Under the pieces are notes generated by a model that was not told the DNA's origin, made no database searches, and saw only the letters and a list, made by a program, of their open reading frames with translations. From Gluconacetobacter dulcium (GTDB taxonomy: Bacteria; Pseudomonadota; Alphaproteobacteria; Acetobacterales; Acetobacteraceae): DNA of 64,000 bases. The stretch lies in assembly GCF_014174165.1 (NCBI RefSeq), contig NZ_JABEQN010000001.1:124001-188000 (forward strand). The letters run 5' to 3'. Positions 11,157 to 20,972 of the stretch are shown here, piece after piece; position 1 is the stretch's first letter; each line of letters starts with the position of its first letter. Position numbers and translations under genes: made by a program.

Positions 11157-12707
11157 ATGGCCGACCAGACTCACCTCCACCCCCGCCGTCCCGTCATGCT
11201 CGTCATCCTCGACGGCTTCGGCTGGCGCGAGGACGTGGCCGACAACGCCGTGCGCGCGGCCCATACCCCCACTTTCGACCGCCTGTGGCAGGAAGGCCCC
11301 CACGCCTTCCTCAAGACATGTGGCGAGGATGTCGGCCTTCCGGAAGGGCAGATGGGCAATTCCGAGGTCGGCCACCTCAATATCGGTGCCGGCCGCGTCG
11401 TCATGCAGGAACTTCCGCGCATCTTCGCCGCCATCCGCGACGGCAGCCTGGCAACCAACCCGGCCCTGACCGACCTGATCGCGGCGGTGAAAAAAACCGG
11501 CGGCACCTGCCACCTGATGGGCCTGGTCTCGGCCGGCGGCGTGCATTCCCATCAGGACCACGCCGTGGCGCTCGCCAGGATCCTCGCCAATAACGGCGTG
11601 CCGGTCGCCTTCCACATCTTCACCGACGGCCGCGACACCCCCCCGCATTCGGGCCGCGACTACGTCACCCGCCTGCTCAACGACCTGCCGCCCACCGTCA
11701 CCATCGCCACCATCTCGGGCCGCTATTTCGCCATGGACCGCGACCGGCGGTGGGACCGGGTAGAAAAGGCGTACGACGCCATCGTCGCCGCCCAGGGTCC
11801 GCACGGCGAAGATCCGCTGGCCGTGCTCGACGCCGCCTACAAGGCCGGCACGACCGACGAGTTCCTGCCGCCGACCGTCCTCGGCGCCTATGGCGGCATG
11901 AAGGATGGCGATGCCGTCCTGTCCTTCAATTTCCGCGCCGACCGCATCCGCCAGTTGCTGGATGCGGTGCTGGAGAAGGATTTCCAGGGTTTCCCCCGCT
12001 CGCGCGTGGTCCAGGTCTCGGCCGCCGTCGGCATGACGCGCTACAGCGACCGCCTGGCGGCCCTGATCGGCGTGCTGTTCCCCCCGCAGTCGCTGGACGA
12101 CCTGCTGGGCGACGTGGTCTCCAGGGCCGGCAAGCGCCAGTTGCGCATGGCCGAAACCGAGAAATATCCCCACGTCACCTACTTCCTCAATGGCGGCAAG
12201 GAAGGCGAACTGCCGGGCGAAGACCGGATCATGGTCCCCTCGCCCAAGGTCGCGACCTACGACCTCCAGCCGGAAATGTCGGCGCCCGAACTCACCGAAA
12301 AGGCCGTCCAGGCCATCAATAGCGGCACCTACGACCTGATCATCCTGAATTACGCCAACCCCGACATGGTCGGGCACACGGGCGTCTTCAGCGCGGCGGT
12401 CAAGGCGATCGAGGCGGTGGACCGGGGCCTCAAGCAACTGGTCGAGGCCGTGCATCGCCAACGCGGCGCCATCCTGATCACCGCCGATCACGGCAATGCC
12501 GAGACGATGTTCGACCCCGAGACCGGCGGCCCGCACACGGCCCACACCCTCAACGTGGTCCCCGTGGTGCTGTCCGGCGCGCGGGAAGTCACCCTGCATG
12601 ACGGCCGCCTGTCCGACATCGCCCCCACCCTGCTGGCCCTGATGGGCCTGCCGCAACCGGATGCGATGACGGGAACATCGCTGCTGGTGCCGAAACACGG
12701 CTTCTGA
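11157..12707 (+). CDS. gpmI: 2,3-bisphosphoglycerate-independent phosphoglycerate mutase
   Basis: Interconverts 3- and 2-phosphoglycerate. It is a 516-aa member of the alkaline phosphatase superfamily that uses two metal ions and a phosphoserine. The nucleophile is Ser69 in [17 protein letters not shown]. Metal-ligand segments are VILDGFGW at the N-terminus and [11 protein letters not shown] near residue 440. A good ribosome site (GGGAGAG) precedes the ATG. The following gene begins 1 nt after its stop. Confidence 0.96.
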   Translation: MADQTHLHPRRPVMLVILDGFGWREDVADNAVRAAHTPTFDRLWQEGPHAFLKTCGEDVGLPEGQMGNSEVGHLNIGAGRVVMQELPRIFAAIRDGSLATNPALTDLIAAVKKTGGTCHLMGLVSAGGVHSHQDHAVALARILANNGVPVAFHIFTDGRDTPPHSGRDYVTRLLNDLPPTVTIATISGRYFAMDRDRRWDRVEKAYDAIVAAQGPHGEDPLAVLDAAYKAGTTDEFLPPTVLGAYGGMKDGDAVLSFNFRADRIRQLLDAVLEKDFQGFPRSRVVQVSAAVGMTRYSDRLAALIGVLFPPQSLDDLLGDVVSRAGKRQLRMAETEKYPHVTYFLNGGKEGELPGEDRIMVPSPKVATYDLQPEMSAPELTEKAVQAINSGTYDLIILNYANPDMVGHTGVFSAAVKAIEAVDRGLKQLVEAVHRQRGAILITADHGNAETMFDPETGGPHTAHTLNVVPVVLSGAREVTLHDGRLSDIAPTLLALMGLPQPDAMTGTSLLVPKHGF

Positions 12708-12708
12708 G

Positions 12709-14148
12709 ATGTCCGTTTGTAAACGCGCGCCGGCGACCATCCTGCGCGCGTTTACGCCACGCCGGTGCCTGCGGACCACACGGCCGCTGCACCTCTCGCT
12801 CCCGACCATCGGCCTGGCCACCGGACTGCTCGCCGGACTGACTGTTCCCGACCCGTCCGATGCGGCCCCGCCGCACACGTCTCACCCCGGCCCACACCAC
12901 CACGCCGCACCGCACGCCAGCCAGAGCGCGGCCGCCGACCACGCCGCCGCCGCCGCGCGCCGCGCGGTAGCGCAGGCCCATGCCGCCCAGCAGGCGCTGA
13001 TCGCCCGCCAGCAGCTTCAGGCCCGCGACCTTGCGGCCCGCACCGCCGCCCGCGACGCCGCCCGCGCCCAGGCCCGGCAGGACGCCGCCAGAGCCGCCGC
13101 CCTGTCGGAGGCAACGGTCGACGCCACCACGCAATTGCAGCAGACCGAACAGCAGACCGCCGACCTGGGCGACCGCGTGGCCACCCTGCGGGCCGAGCAG
13201 GCCCAACTCCGCGCGGAACTGAGCCGCGACTCGGCGGCGGTCACCCCCATGCTGCCGCTCGCGGCGCGGCTGGCGCGCTATCCCGCCGATACGCTGCTGG
13301 CCGCCCCGGTCCCGCCCGACCGCGCCATCGCGGGCCTGCTGGTCATCCAGGGCCTGTCGGCGCAGCTCGAACAGCGGGCCAACGCCATCCGCACCCGCCG
13401 CGCCATCCTGGCAAAACTGGATTCCGACCTGGCAGCCAAGGGCACGCAACTGGCGGCACTCCAGCAGAAGCAGGCCGCCCAGCGCGACAGCGTCGCCCGC
13501 GCCGCCGAGGCCGCGCGCCAGGCCCAGCAGCGTTCCAACAGCGCCGCCACCCAGGCCGCCCGCCGGGTCGAGGACGCAACGCGCAGGGCCAGCAGCCTGC
13601 AAGACGCCGTCAACCGGATCGAAGCCCTGGAAAAAGCAGCCGAGGACCAGTTGGAACAGGCCGCCCAGGCCGCCATCCGCGCCCACCGCGCCGACGAGGC
13701 CGCGGCCGCCCGCGCCCGCGCCGCCGCCATCGCTCAGGGGCCTGGCCCCGGCCTCACCACGCCGCCATCGGGCACGCCGGCCGGGCGCGGGGCGCCCGTA
13801 CCGGGCACCATCGTCACCGCCTGGGGCGCCACGACCGAGGCCGGGCCGGCATCCGGCATCACCTACGCCCCCCCTTCGGCCGCCACGGTGCGCGCGCCCT
13901 GCGCCGGGCAGATCGATTTCGCCGGCGCCTTCCGCTCCTACGGCCAGATGGTCATCCTCAATTGCGGGCGCCATTACCGTTTCGTGCTGGCGGGGCTGGG
14001 CGCGCTCGCCGTCTCGACCGGCCAGGCGCTCGCCCACGGCGCCCCGCTGGGCCGCATGCCCGACTGGTCCGGCCAGGGCGCGCGGCCAACCCTGTTCGTG
14101 CAGTTGCGGCACGGCGGCGGGGCGGTCGATCCCGCTCCGTTTCTATAG
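12709..14148 (+). CDS. EnvC-like murein hydrolase activator (degenerate LytM domain)
   Basis: A 479-aa secreted coiled-coil protein. A signal or anchor segment (IGLATGLLAGLTV) is followed by an Ala/Gln/Arg-rich coiled coil from about residue 75 to 345 and a C-terminal LytM/M23-like domain from about 360 (CAGQIDFAGAFRSYGQMVIL). The final strand reads LFVQLRHGGGAVDPAPFL, and I do not see the full HxxxD/HxH zinc set. It is therefore likely an activator of amidases, as EnvC is, rather than a peptidase. It sits between gpmI and ctpA, a common alphaproteobacterial order. Confidence 0.85.
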   Translation: MSVCKRAPATILRAFTPRRCLRTTRPLHLSLPTIGLATGLLAGLTVPDPSDAAPPHTSHPGPHHHAAPHASQSAAADHAAAAARRAVAQAHAAQQALIARQQLQARDLAARTAARDAARAQARQDAARAAALSEATVDATTQLQQTEQQTADLGDRVATLRAEQAQLRAELSRDSAAVTPMLPLAARLARYPADTLLAAPVPPDRAIAGLLVIQGLSAQLEQRANAIRTRRAILAKLDSDLAAKGTQLAALQQKQAAQRDSVARAAEAARQAQQRSNSAATQAARRVEDATRRASSLQDAVNRIEALEKAAEDQLEQAAQAAIRAHRADEAAAARARAAAIAQGPGPGLTTPPSGTPAGRGAPVPGTIVTAWGATTEAGPASGITYAPPSAATVRAPCAGQIDFAGAFRSYGQMVILNCGRHYRFVLAGLGALAVSTGQALAHGAPLGRMPDWSGQGARPTLFVQLRHGGGAVDPAPFL

Positions 14149-14284
14149 TCCTTTCTCTCGGCGGTTTCCGCCCGGCGCGAGTTCGGTATAAGATCGTCCC
14201 AATGACGATGGTCCGGGCCGTTTCCCGACGGCACGGGCTCCACCCGTCCACGGCAGGGGCGGTTTCACTCAGGAGACGCACGGT

Positions 14285-15709
14285 ATGACGTTCCGCACCG
14301 GCCTGCTGCTTGGCTGCGCCTTTCTGGCGGGCATCGCGGCGGGGCCACAGATCGCCCACCTTCCCCTCTCCGGAGGGCATAGCCTGACATCCAACGCCCT
14401 CGCCGCCAGCCTGGCCAAGGACAGCGATTCGGATTCCCCGGCCGAGAATTTCCGCCTCCTGTCGCTGTTCGGCCATGTGCTGGAACAGGTGAAGGCGAAT
14501 TACGTCGATCAGGTCTCCAACCGCGAACTGATCATCAACGCGCTGAACGGCATGCTGAGCGGCCTCGACCCGCACAGCTCGTACATGACCGAAAAACAGT
14601 ACGCCGACCTGCAAACCCGCACGAAGGGCGAGTTCGGCGGCCTGGGGCTGGAAGTCCAGCCCGATGACAGCCACATCCGCGTCGTCTCGCCGATCGACGA
14701 CACGCCCGCCGCCAAGGCCGGCATCAAGACCGGCGACTATATCGTCGCCATCGACGGCAAGAACATCGACGGCCTGCCGCTGGACGAAGCCGTGCAGCGC
14801 ATGCGCGGCAAGCCGGATACCAAGATCACCCTGACCCTCATCCGCGAAAAGACACCCAAGCCGATCATCGTGACGATGACGCGGGCGATCATCCACATCC
14901 AGGTGATCAAATCGGCCCTCTATGATTCAACGGGCTATATCCGGGTGTCCGAGTTCAACGAGGAAACCACACCGGGGCTGGAAGCCGCCTATCGCAAGCT
15001 GAAGGCCGAGGCCCACGGCCACCTCACCGGGCTGGTGCTGGACCTGCGCTCCGATCCCGGCGGCCTGCTCAACCAGGCGATCGGCGTCAGCGCCGATTTC
15101 ATCCGCAATGGCGAGATCGTCTCGACCCGTGCCCGCCACGCGCAGGAAAGCCAGCGGTGGGACGCCCACGGCACCGACATCACCGACGGCCTGCCGATGG
15201 TGGTGCTGATCAATGGCGGCTCGGCCTCGGCCAGCGAGATCGTCGCCGGCGCCCTGCAAGACCATCAGCGCGCCGTGCTGGTCGGCGAGAAATCCTTCGG
15301 CAAGGGCTCGGTGCAGACCATCCTGCCCATCCCCGGCGACGGCGCGCTGCGCCTGACCACGGCGCGCTACTACACGCCGTCCGGCCGCTCCATCCAGGGC
15401 CTGGGCATCGTGCCCGACGTGACGGTGCGCGAAACGCGCGAGGACCCCGGCTACAGCATCCGCGAAGCCGACCTCAGCCACATCATCAAGAACCAGGGCG
15501 GCAACACCGCCAAGCCGCCGACACGGGTCGATCTGCCGTCGATCGTCTCGTCCATTCCCAACGAGCCGCCGGCCAACTGGCCCGCCTTCGACATGACCAA
15601 GCCCACGACCGACTTCCAGTTGCAGCAGGGGCTCAAGATCGTGCGCGCCATGGCCACCGGCCAGCATACGGCGGCCGCCACGCCGACCAACCCGCCGCAT
15701 CATGACTGA
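14285..15709 (+). CDS. ctpA: carboxy-terminal processing protease (S41 family)
   Basis: A periplasmic serine/lysine endopeptidase with a PDZ domain, 474 aa. A signal peptide (LLLGCAFLAGIAAGPQIA) leads into the S41 N-terminal region (DPHSSYM), the PDZ domain (GLGLEVQPDDSHIRVVSPI to about residue 195), and the catalytic fold. The dyad segments are NGGSASASEIVAGAL (Ser) and VGEKSFGKGSVQT (Lys). CAGGAGA precedes the start. Probably co-expressed with the EnvC-like gene; the last 8 nt overlap rppH. Confidence 0.95.
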   Translation: MTFRTGLLLGCAFLAGIAAGPQIAHLPLSGGHSLTSNALAASLAKDSDSDSPAENFRLLSLFGHVLEQVKANYVDQVSNRELIINALNGMLSGLDPHSSYMTEKQYADLQTRTKGEFGGLGLEVQPDDSHIRVVSPIDDTPAAKAGIKTGDYIVAIDGKNIDGLPLDEAVQRMRGKPDTKITLTLIREKTPKPIIVTMTRAIIHIQVIKSALYDSTGYIRVSEFNEETTPGLEAAYRKLKAEAHGHLTGLVLDLRSDPGGLLNQAIGVSADFIRNGEIVSTRARHAQESQRWDAHGTDITDGLPMVVLINGGSASASEIVAGALQDHQRAVLVGEKSFGKGSVQTILPIPGDGALRLTTARYYTPSGRSIQGLGIVPDVTVRETREDPGYSIREADLSHIIKNQGGNTAKPPTRVDLPSIVSSIPNEPPANWPAFDMTKPTTDFQLQQGLKIVRAMATGQHTAAATPTNPPHHD

Positions 15710-16208
15710 CGCGGCGTCTCTGCCCTACCGCCGCAATGTCGGCGCCATGCTGTTCAACGACCGGGGCCAGATCCTGATCGGCCGGCGCACCGACCAGCCC
15801 GGCGCCGGCGGCCCGCTGTCCGAAGGCGTCTGGCAATGCCCGCAAGGCGGCATCGACGCCGATGAGGCCCCCGAACAGGCCGTCCTGCGCGAACTGCACG
15901 AGGAAATCGGCACTGACCGCGCCGAAATCCTCGCCGTCCACCCGCAATGGCTGACCTACGACCTGCCACCCGCCCTGCTCGGCAAGGCCCTTGGCGGCCG
16001 CTATCGCGGCCAGACCCAGAAATGGTTCGCGCTGCGCTTCACCGGCACCGACGCCGACATCCGCCTCGACGCCCACCAGCCGGCGGAATTCGACGCCTGG
16101 CAATGGATCGACCTCGCCACGCTGCCCGACCGCAATGTCGGCTTCAAACGCCCCATCTACCAGACCCTGGCCCAGGATTTCGCGTCCTACGCTCACCCCC
16201 GACCCTGA
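15702..16208 (+). CDS. rppH: RNA pyrophosphohydrolase
   Basis: A Nudix enzyme that converts 5'-triphosphate mRNA ends to monophosphate and so initiates decay. At 168 aa it has the full Nudix box (GGIDADEAPEQAVLRELHEE followed by IG) and the RppH-type opening YRRNVGAMLFNDRGQ, plus the WQCPQGGID and QKWFALRF segments. It overlaps the end of ctpA by 8 nt. A short tandem of CCCTGA units follows its stop. Confidence 0.93.
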   Translation: MTDAASLPYRRNVGAMLFNDRGQILIGRRTDQPGAGGPLSEGVWQCPQGGIDADEAPEQAVLRELHEEIGTDRAEILAVHPQWLTYDLPPALLGKALGGRYRGQTQKWFALRFTGTDADIRLDAHQPAEFDAWQWIDLATLPDRNVGFKRPIYQTLAQDFASYAHPRP

Positions 16209-16287
16209 CCCTGACCCCGGCGCATCCGCCCCACATGGCACAATTCCACGAGTCAGCCGATTTTTCTGCGCGTCAGACTTTCACAGT

Positions 16288-17193
16288 TTAATCGCGCGCT
16301 CGGAGCAAACCCCGGCTTTCGCGAAGCCCGAGCGCGAACATCTCAAGCGTGGTCGTCGGCCTGCCCAGTTTTTCCCAGGTTTCTTCGGCATAAAACGGAT
16401 CTTCGTGATCTCCGAAATACGCGAACAGATGCGCCACGAATTTCATTTTCGGATTGAAAAGACCGATCATCCGCATGACCCAGAGCGGAGCCACGCGAAT
16501 TTTGAGCGAGGGATCATAGGCTCGGACAAACCGTTCCATCGCCTGCCTGACAGAAATCGCTTCCGGTCCCTGCACAGGACAATGTTCCGGCATCGCCTCA
16601 GGATTCTGAAACGCTTCGACCACCCACCGCGCATAATCGGCGACACCGATCCACCAGATCCTGACGCGCGTATTCCCGACCCACCGGAGCGCGCGTCCGC
16701 TGATCATGTACGGCAGCAATTCCATGAAATGCGTCGGCGCGAAAAAGGTATGACGAATCCCGGAGTCCGCGATGATTTTGTGCCCTTCCATCCGGATGAG
16801 ATTGGGCACGACGTTCCGTCTGATGTTTCCCAGCGCCGGGGGATAGGCGCCAAGGGAACCGATCTTGGCGATATACCGGATGTTCAGCCCCTCGATCGCG
16901 GTCATCAGGTTTCGCACACCGTCCCGCTCTTCATGGAAGGGAAGATCCAGGTCCGCCGTCTCGGTCGCGAGATTGAGATAAATGGCATCCACCCCGTCGA
17001 GGGCGGCGCGCAGGCCCGGAACGTCCCGCAGATCGGCCCGAACGATTTCGACAGTGTCCGGAAGCATCCTGCGCGCCTTGTCGGGCGAGCGGACAACGGC
17101 CCGAACCTCGAAATGTCTGGCCAGTTCGGTCGCGACCGGCGCGCCAAGCCGCCCCGTCGCGCCGATGACGGCTATTGTCCTGATCGGTTTCAT
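16288..17193 (-). CDS. NmrA-like NAD(P)-binding protein
   Basis: A 301-aa atypical short-chain reductase of the NmrA group. The N-terminal nucleotide-binding motif is IAVIGATGRLGAPVATELA, followed by VRAVVRSPDKA, which resembles an NADP(H) phosphate-binding segment. The YxxxK pair of catalytic SDRs is not evident, which fits a redox sensor or an NAD(P)-binding regulator, though a reductase role is possible. Its ATG overlaps the stop of the TetR gene (ATGA), so the two are translationally coupled and share the TetR promoter. Confidence 0.8.
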   Translation of the reverse strand: MKPIRTIAVIGATGRLGAPVATELARHFEVRAVVRSPDKARRMLPDTVEIVRADLRDVPGLRAALDGVDAIYLNLATETADLDLPFHEERDGVRNLMTAIEGLNIRYIAKIGSLGAYPPALGNIRRNVVPNLIRMEGHKIIADSGIRHTFFAPTHFMELLPYMISGRALRWVGNTRVRIWWIGVADYARWVVEAFQNPEAMPEHCPVQGPEAISVRQAMERFVRAYDPSLKIRVAPLWVMRMIGLFNPKMKFVAHLFAYFGDHEDPFYAEETWEKLGRPTTTLEMFALGLRESRGLLRARD

Positions 17194-17900
17194 GCTGTGT
17201 CCTGATCCATCGACGCAAAAATTGTTTCAAGTTTTTCAGGGTCGTAATGCCGGTCTATGGCGGCACTCCTCAGGCCGATCCCGCGCAGCAGGAACCGGAC
17301 CGTGTTCTCGATCAGCCTTTCGCGTGTCACGCCGTATTCGACGATCGTGATGTCGGGCAGGCTGATCAGATGCAGCGTGTTCGCCAGATGATGGACGAAC
17401 CAGATTTCCGCACTGCCGGTATGAACACCGTCCTCGACATCGCCCGCCCCCTGCGCAACCTGAAAGGATCGTTCGAAAACGCCGATCCAGGGCGTCACAT
17501 GCCGGTCGAGGAAAGCCTTCGCGAACTGGCCGTCGCCCAGCAGACTGGCGGTGACCAGCCGCTTGGTATCGTCATGAGAGCGCGCGTCACCGATACCGGG
17601 AAAGACCGCCTGCACAAGCAGGGCAACCCCTCTGACCAGCGTCGCCGTCGAAGGAACCGCCTCGGCGAGAAGACGGCTCCCGACCGCGTTGGCCTCCACG
17701 CAATGGGATTCAAGTTCCGCGTAAAGCGCCTCCTTGCTGGCGAAGTGCCGGTAAAGAAGGGCTTCGGAGACCCCCGCCGCCCTGGCGATCTCCTTCGTCG
17801 TCGCGCCCTCCCGACCGAGCCGGGCGAAAATGGGCGCCGCAGCCGACAGGATCGCCTGCCTGCGATCAGTCGCGGAAAGTCTGGATGGACGTGATGACAT
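17190..17900 (-). CDS. TetR-family transcriptional regulator
   Basis: A 236-aa repressor-type protein. The N-terminal HTH is ILSAAAPIFARLGREGATTK then EIARAAGVSEALLYRHFASK, typical of TetR/AcrR. The remainder is the ligand-binding helical domain; the ligand is unknown. It is the first gene of a coupled pair with the NmrA-like gene, and an operator-like inverted repeat sits 25 nt upstream of the start, suggesting autoregulation. Confidence 0.9.
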   Translation of the reverse strand: MSSRPSRLSATDRRQAILSAAAPIFARLGREGATTKEIARAAGVSEALLYRHFASKEALYAELESHCVEANAVGSRLLAEAVPSTATLVRGVALLVQAVFPGIGDARSHDDTKRLVTASLLGDGQFAKAFLDRHVTPWIGVFERSFQVAQGAGDVEDGVHTGSAEIWFVHHLANTLHLISLPDITIVEYGVTRERLIENTVRFLLRGIGLRSAAIDRHYDPEKLETIFASMDQDTA

Positions 17901-17925
17901 GGTTTCTCCTCGCGGACAAACATAA

Positions 17926-17941
17926 GTAAGTACTCACTTAC
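17926..17941. promoter_or_regulatory. TetR operator candidate
   Basis: GTAAGT (17926-17931) and ACTTAC (17936-17941) form a perfect inverted repeat around ACTC, 25 nt upstream of the TetR start. Sites of the form GTAAGT-n4-ACTTAC are typical of TetR/AcrR repressors, so this is probably its own operator. Confidence 0.65.
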
Positions 17942-17991
17942 ATACAAGTGGTCATTGCACCACGACATGGATGATGGAACCCACGATCCTG

Positions 17992-18002
17992 GACAGCCTG
18001 TC
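17992..18002. promoter_or_regulatory. small palindrome upstream of MarR gene
   Basis: GACAG-C-CTGTC is an 11-bp palindrome about 48 nt before the MarR start at 18050, followed by an 8-bp palindrome AGATATCT (18008-18015). Either could be a MarR-type site in this divergent promoter region. Both are short, so chance is possible. Confidence 0.3.
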
Positions 18003-18049
18003 TAAACAGATATCTTTACAGCTTACCTGTCTATCTATATCGTGACGGA

Positions 18050-18502
18050 ATGACTGATCCCCAGAATGAACAGCCCCTTCACGAGGCAGCGGCCCTGGCG
18101 CAGGATCTCCGCGCCCTTCTGAGCAAACTGAAGCGACGGCTGCGGGAACAGGCCCATGTCGGGGAACTGACGCCATCCCAGACATCGGTGCTGCTGCACC
18201 TGGAAGCGCATGGCCCCGCAACGACGTCGCATCTCGCCCGGTCGCAGGGCATCCGTCCGCAATCGATGGCACCGATCGTCGCGGCGCTGACGGATGCCGG
18301 CTTTATCGGCAGCCATCCCGACCCTTCGGACGGGCGCCAGACCCTTTTATCCCTGACGGACGCCTGCCGCAGGCAAATCCTCGCAGGGCGCGCCGCACGC
18401 CAGGACTGGCTGACACGGGCATTGCAGTCCCGTTTTTCGGCGCAGGAACAAGCCGAACTCACCCGGTCCGTCGCGCTCCTGAAGCGGCTCGTCGATGAAT
18501 GA
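18050..18502 (+). CDS. MarR-family transcriptional regulator
   Basis: A 150-aa winged-helix protein. Helix-turn-helix and wing are visible as TTSHLARSQGIRPQSMAPIV and then ALTDAGFIGSHPDPSDGRQT, the signature MarR wing. It is divergent from the TetR gene and heads a probable operon with an isochorismatase-fold hydrolase and an MFS exporter, which it likely controls. The ligand is unknown. Confidence 0.88.
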   Translation: MTDPQNEQPLHEAAALAQDLRALLSKLKRRLREQAHVGELTPSQTSVLLHLEAHGPATTSHLARSQGIRPQSMAPIVAALTDAGFIGSHPDPSDGRQTLLSLTDACRRQILAGRAARQDWLTRALQSRFSAQEQAELTRSVALLKRLVDE

Positions 18503-18595
18503 TAGCGCATGGCAAAACCGCCTCCCTCATTCACCCCTCCACCATTCACCCCTGCCCAATTCCCCCCTGATTATGCTTTTGGAAAAGAGAGCCCC

Positions 18596-19177
18596 ATGGC
18601 GCTGACAACACTGGACCCTGTAACCGCGCTGATCGTCGTCGATTTACAGCAAGGCATCGTCGGCCTGCCGCTCGCGCACCCGATCGAACCGGTCATCTGG
18701 CACGCCCGGTCTCTGGCCGATGCCTTTCGCGCCCGCGCCCTGCCGGTCGTTCTGGTCAACGTCGCCGGCAGCGCACCCGGCCGGACGGAACAGCAACGCC
18801 CGACAGGCCCGCGCCCGACAGGATGGACGGACCTCGTGCCGGAACTCGATCAACTGCCTGACGATATCGTGGTGACGAAGCGGACATGGGGCGCCTTTGC
18901 CAGCACCGATCTGGAAGCACAATTAAGGGCGCGCGGCGTGACGCAAATCGTGGTCGCCGGCGTCGCGACCGGCACGGGTGTCGAAGCCACCGCACGCCAG
19001 GCTTATGAAGCCGGCTTCAACGTCACGCTCGCCTGCGACGCCATGACGGATTCCCGCGCGGAAGCCCATGATTACAGCATCCGGTCCGTTTTCCCCCGCC
19101 TCGGCGAGACGGGTACGAGCGCGGATATCATGGCCCTGTTACCGACAAGAGAAGATGCCGGACATGCAGGGGCTTGA
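18596..19177 (+). CDS. isochorismatase-fold hydrolase lacking the usual catalytic cysteine
   Basis: A 193-aa cysteine-hydrolase-fold protein. The N-terminal aspartate lies in TALIVVDLQQGIVGL, and the conserved lysine is probably in VTKRTWGAF. The position that carries the nucleophilic Cys in nicotinamidases reads VAGVATGTGVEATARQAYEA, without Cys. That resembles the isochorismatase/PhzD-type vinyl-ether hydrolases or a non-catalytic paralogue. The ATG at 18596 is preceded by AAAAGAGAG; the in-frame upstream start at 18509 adds a low-complexity proline-rich stretch. It sits between a MarR regulator and an MFS exporter. Confidence 0.82.
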   Translation: MALTTLDPVTALIVVDLQQGIVGLPLAHPIEPVIWHARSLADAFRARALPVVLVNVAGSAPGRTEQQRPTGPRPTGWTDLVPELDQLPDDIVVTKRTWGAFASTDLEAQLRARGVTQIVVAGVATGTGVEATARQAYEAGFNVTLACDAMTDSRAEAHDYSIRSVFPRLGETGTSADIMALLPTREDAGHAGA

Positions 19178-19231
19178 TCTGCTGCTCCCGCATTCCCGAC
19201 ACATCCACGGCGGCAACACACCGGAAAAGCC

Positions 19232-20458
19232 GTGATCTTTACAATGTCCGGAACATTCCGCTCGCTGCGCAACGTCAATTACCGGATCTGGGCTGGCGGC
19301 GCGTTCGTGTCCAATATCGGCACCTGGGTGCAGCGGACAGCCCAGGACTGGCTGGTCCTGACAGAACTGACGCATCACGACGCCACCGCCGTCGGATTGG
19401 TCATGGCGTTGCAGTTCGGGCCGCAGATGCTTCTGTTGCCCTGGACGGGGTTCGCCGCCGACCATTTCAACCAGCGCAGACTCCTGATGATCACGCAGGC
19501 AACAATGGGCGTCCTGGCGCTGGCGCTGGGTGTGTTGACGGTGACCGGCCTCGTGCGGCTCTGGCATGTCGATGTCTTCGCCTTCCTGTTCGGATGCGCC
19601 GCCGCATTCGACGCCCCCGTCCGCCAGACCTTCGTAGCCGAACTCGTGGGAGACACGGACCTGCACAATGCGGTGGCGCTCAACGCCACCTCATTCAATG
19701 CCGCGCGCATGATCGGCCCCGCCGTGGCGGGGCTGGTGATCGCGGCCATCGGCACGGGCTGGGCGTTCCTGATCAATGGCGCCTCGTTTGCGGGCGTGCT
19801 GCTCTCCCTCATGGCGCTGCGGGCCGGCGAACTGCGACCGGCGATCCGCGCACACCGGAAAAAAGGCGGTTTCTCCGAGGGTTTCCACTACGCATGGGGC
19901 CGCAGCGACCTGCGGGCGATCCTGATCATGCTCTTCCTGATCGGCACGTTCGGACTGAACTTTCCGATCTTCATCTCGACCATGGCCGTCGGCGTGTTCC
20001 ACACGAATGCCCAGGGTTACGGACTGTTATCCTCCATCATGGCGATCGGCACGATGGCAGGCGCATTCCTCGGTGCCGGCCGAAAGGCACCCCGCTTCGA
20101 CCTGCTGCTGACCGGCGCGGGCATTTTCGGCGCCGGCTGCGCCCTCGCGGCCATCGCGCCCACCTACTGGGCCTTCGCGGCTTCCCTGGTCGTAATCGGC
20201 GTAGCCGCACTGACCGTCACCAACACGACGAACAGCCTGATGCAGCTTTCGACAGCGCCCGAGATGCGCGGGCGCGTCATGGCGCTGCGCGTGGGCGTGG
20301 CGCTCGGTGGCACACCGATCGGGGCACCGATCGTCGGCTGGGTCGCCAACACGTTCGGTCCACGCTGGGCGCTCGGCATCGGCGCGGTCGCCGGGCTGAT
20401 CGCAGCGTGCGTGGCATTCGTCGCACTCCCCCGCCAAAACCCGGACACCCCACCCTGA
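19232..20458 (+). CDS. MFS transporter, EntS/MFS_3-like
   Basis: A 408-aa inner-membrane transporter with about 12 hydrophobic segments. The opening FRSLRNVNYRIWAGGAFVSN with IGTWVQRTAQDWLVL is the hallmark of the MFS_3 (enterobactin-exporter-like) group, which usually effluxes drugs or siderophore-like compounds. It starts with GTG at 19232, or possibly ATG at 19244. It lies 54 nt after the hydrolase and probably belongs to the same MarR-controlled operon. Confidence 0.88.
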   Translation: MIFTMSGTFRSLRNVNYRIWAGGAFVSNIGTWVQRTAQDWLVLTELTHHDATAVGLVMALQFGPQMLLLPWTGFAADHFNQRRLLMITQATMGVLALALGVLTVTGLVRLWHVDVFAFLFGCAAAFDAPVRQTFVAELVGDTDLHNAVALNATSFNAARMIGPAVAGLVIAAIGTGWAFLINGASFAGVLLSLMALRAGELRPAIRAHRKKGGFSEGFHYAWGRSDLRAILIMLFLIGTFGLNFPIFISTMAVGVFHTNAQGYGLLSSIMAIGTMAGAFLGAGRKAPRFDLLLTGAGIFGAGCALAAIAPTYWAFAASLVVIGVAALTVTNTTNSLMQLSTAPEMRGRVMALRVGVALGGTPIGAPIVGWVANTFGPRWALGIGAVAGLIAACVAFVALPRQNPDTPP

Positions 20459-20558
20459 TTGCCCCACCCTGATCGCGACGGCCCGCCGCGCCAGATCCGG
20501 GCACGGCACCGGCCCTAACCGCATTCACCTCGACGGAACAAAGATTTTTTCCGGAAAA

Positions 20559-20972
20559 GTGACGATGCTCTATGCGGCAACACGCGTGCTCATGGACGTG
20601 ATGAACGCGCGGACGATCCGCCGGCTGGCATGCATCACCGGCCTCGGCGCGGGCGACAGCCGAGGACACGGCGGCTTCTTTTTCGGCCGGCCGCTCCTGC
20701 CCTTGCTGCTGCGCCACATCTATGACGACAAGAACCGTCAGGAAGACATTATCCGGGCCAGCACCCTGGACCGGACCATCGTCCGGCCGACAATGCTCAA
20801 CGACAAGCCCGCGCGCGATCGCATCCGGGCCTTGACCGACCTGTCCGGCATACATGGTGGAACGATCGCACGCGTCGATCCAGACGGCGAGAGATCGAGC
20901 CATTGCCGACGCGCTCTGCCCTCGCGCGCAGCCGGCATCACGCCACGGGCCCGCGCACTCCCCACGCGTTGA
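20559..20972 (+). pseudogene. remnant of an NAD(P)H-binding oxidoreductase
   Basis: This reads as the C-terminal half of an SDR-like NAD(P)H-binding protein: ATRVLMDVMNARTIRRLACI then TGLGAGDSRGHGGFFF, followed by TIVRPTMLNDKPARDRIRAL. The N-terminal Rossmann motif (GATGxxG) is missing and nothing upstream back to 20459 encodes it. After HGGTIARVD (around 20880) the sequence loses family resemblance and runs on as unrelated Arg/Ala-rich residues. I judge it a truncated, frameshifted relic. Confidence 0.6.

Noticed and set aside
9983-11593. A 536-codon plus-strand frame
   Set aside because: It is antisense to upp and msrB and overlaps the start of gpmI; those genes have clear motifs and this frame has none.
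16190-16220. Tandem CCCTGA units after rppH
   Set aside because: Only about three copies; too short to claim a functional repeat.
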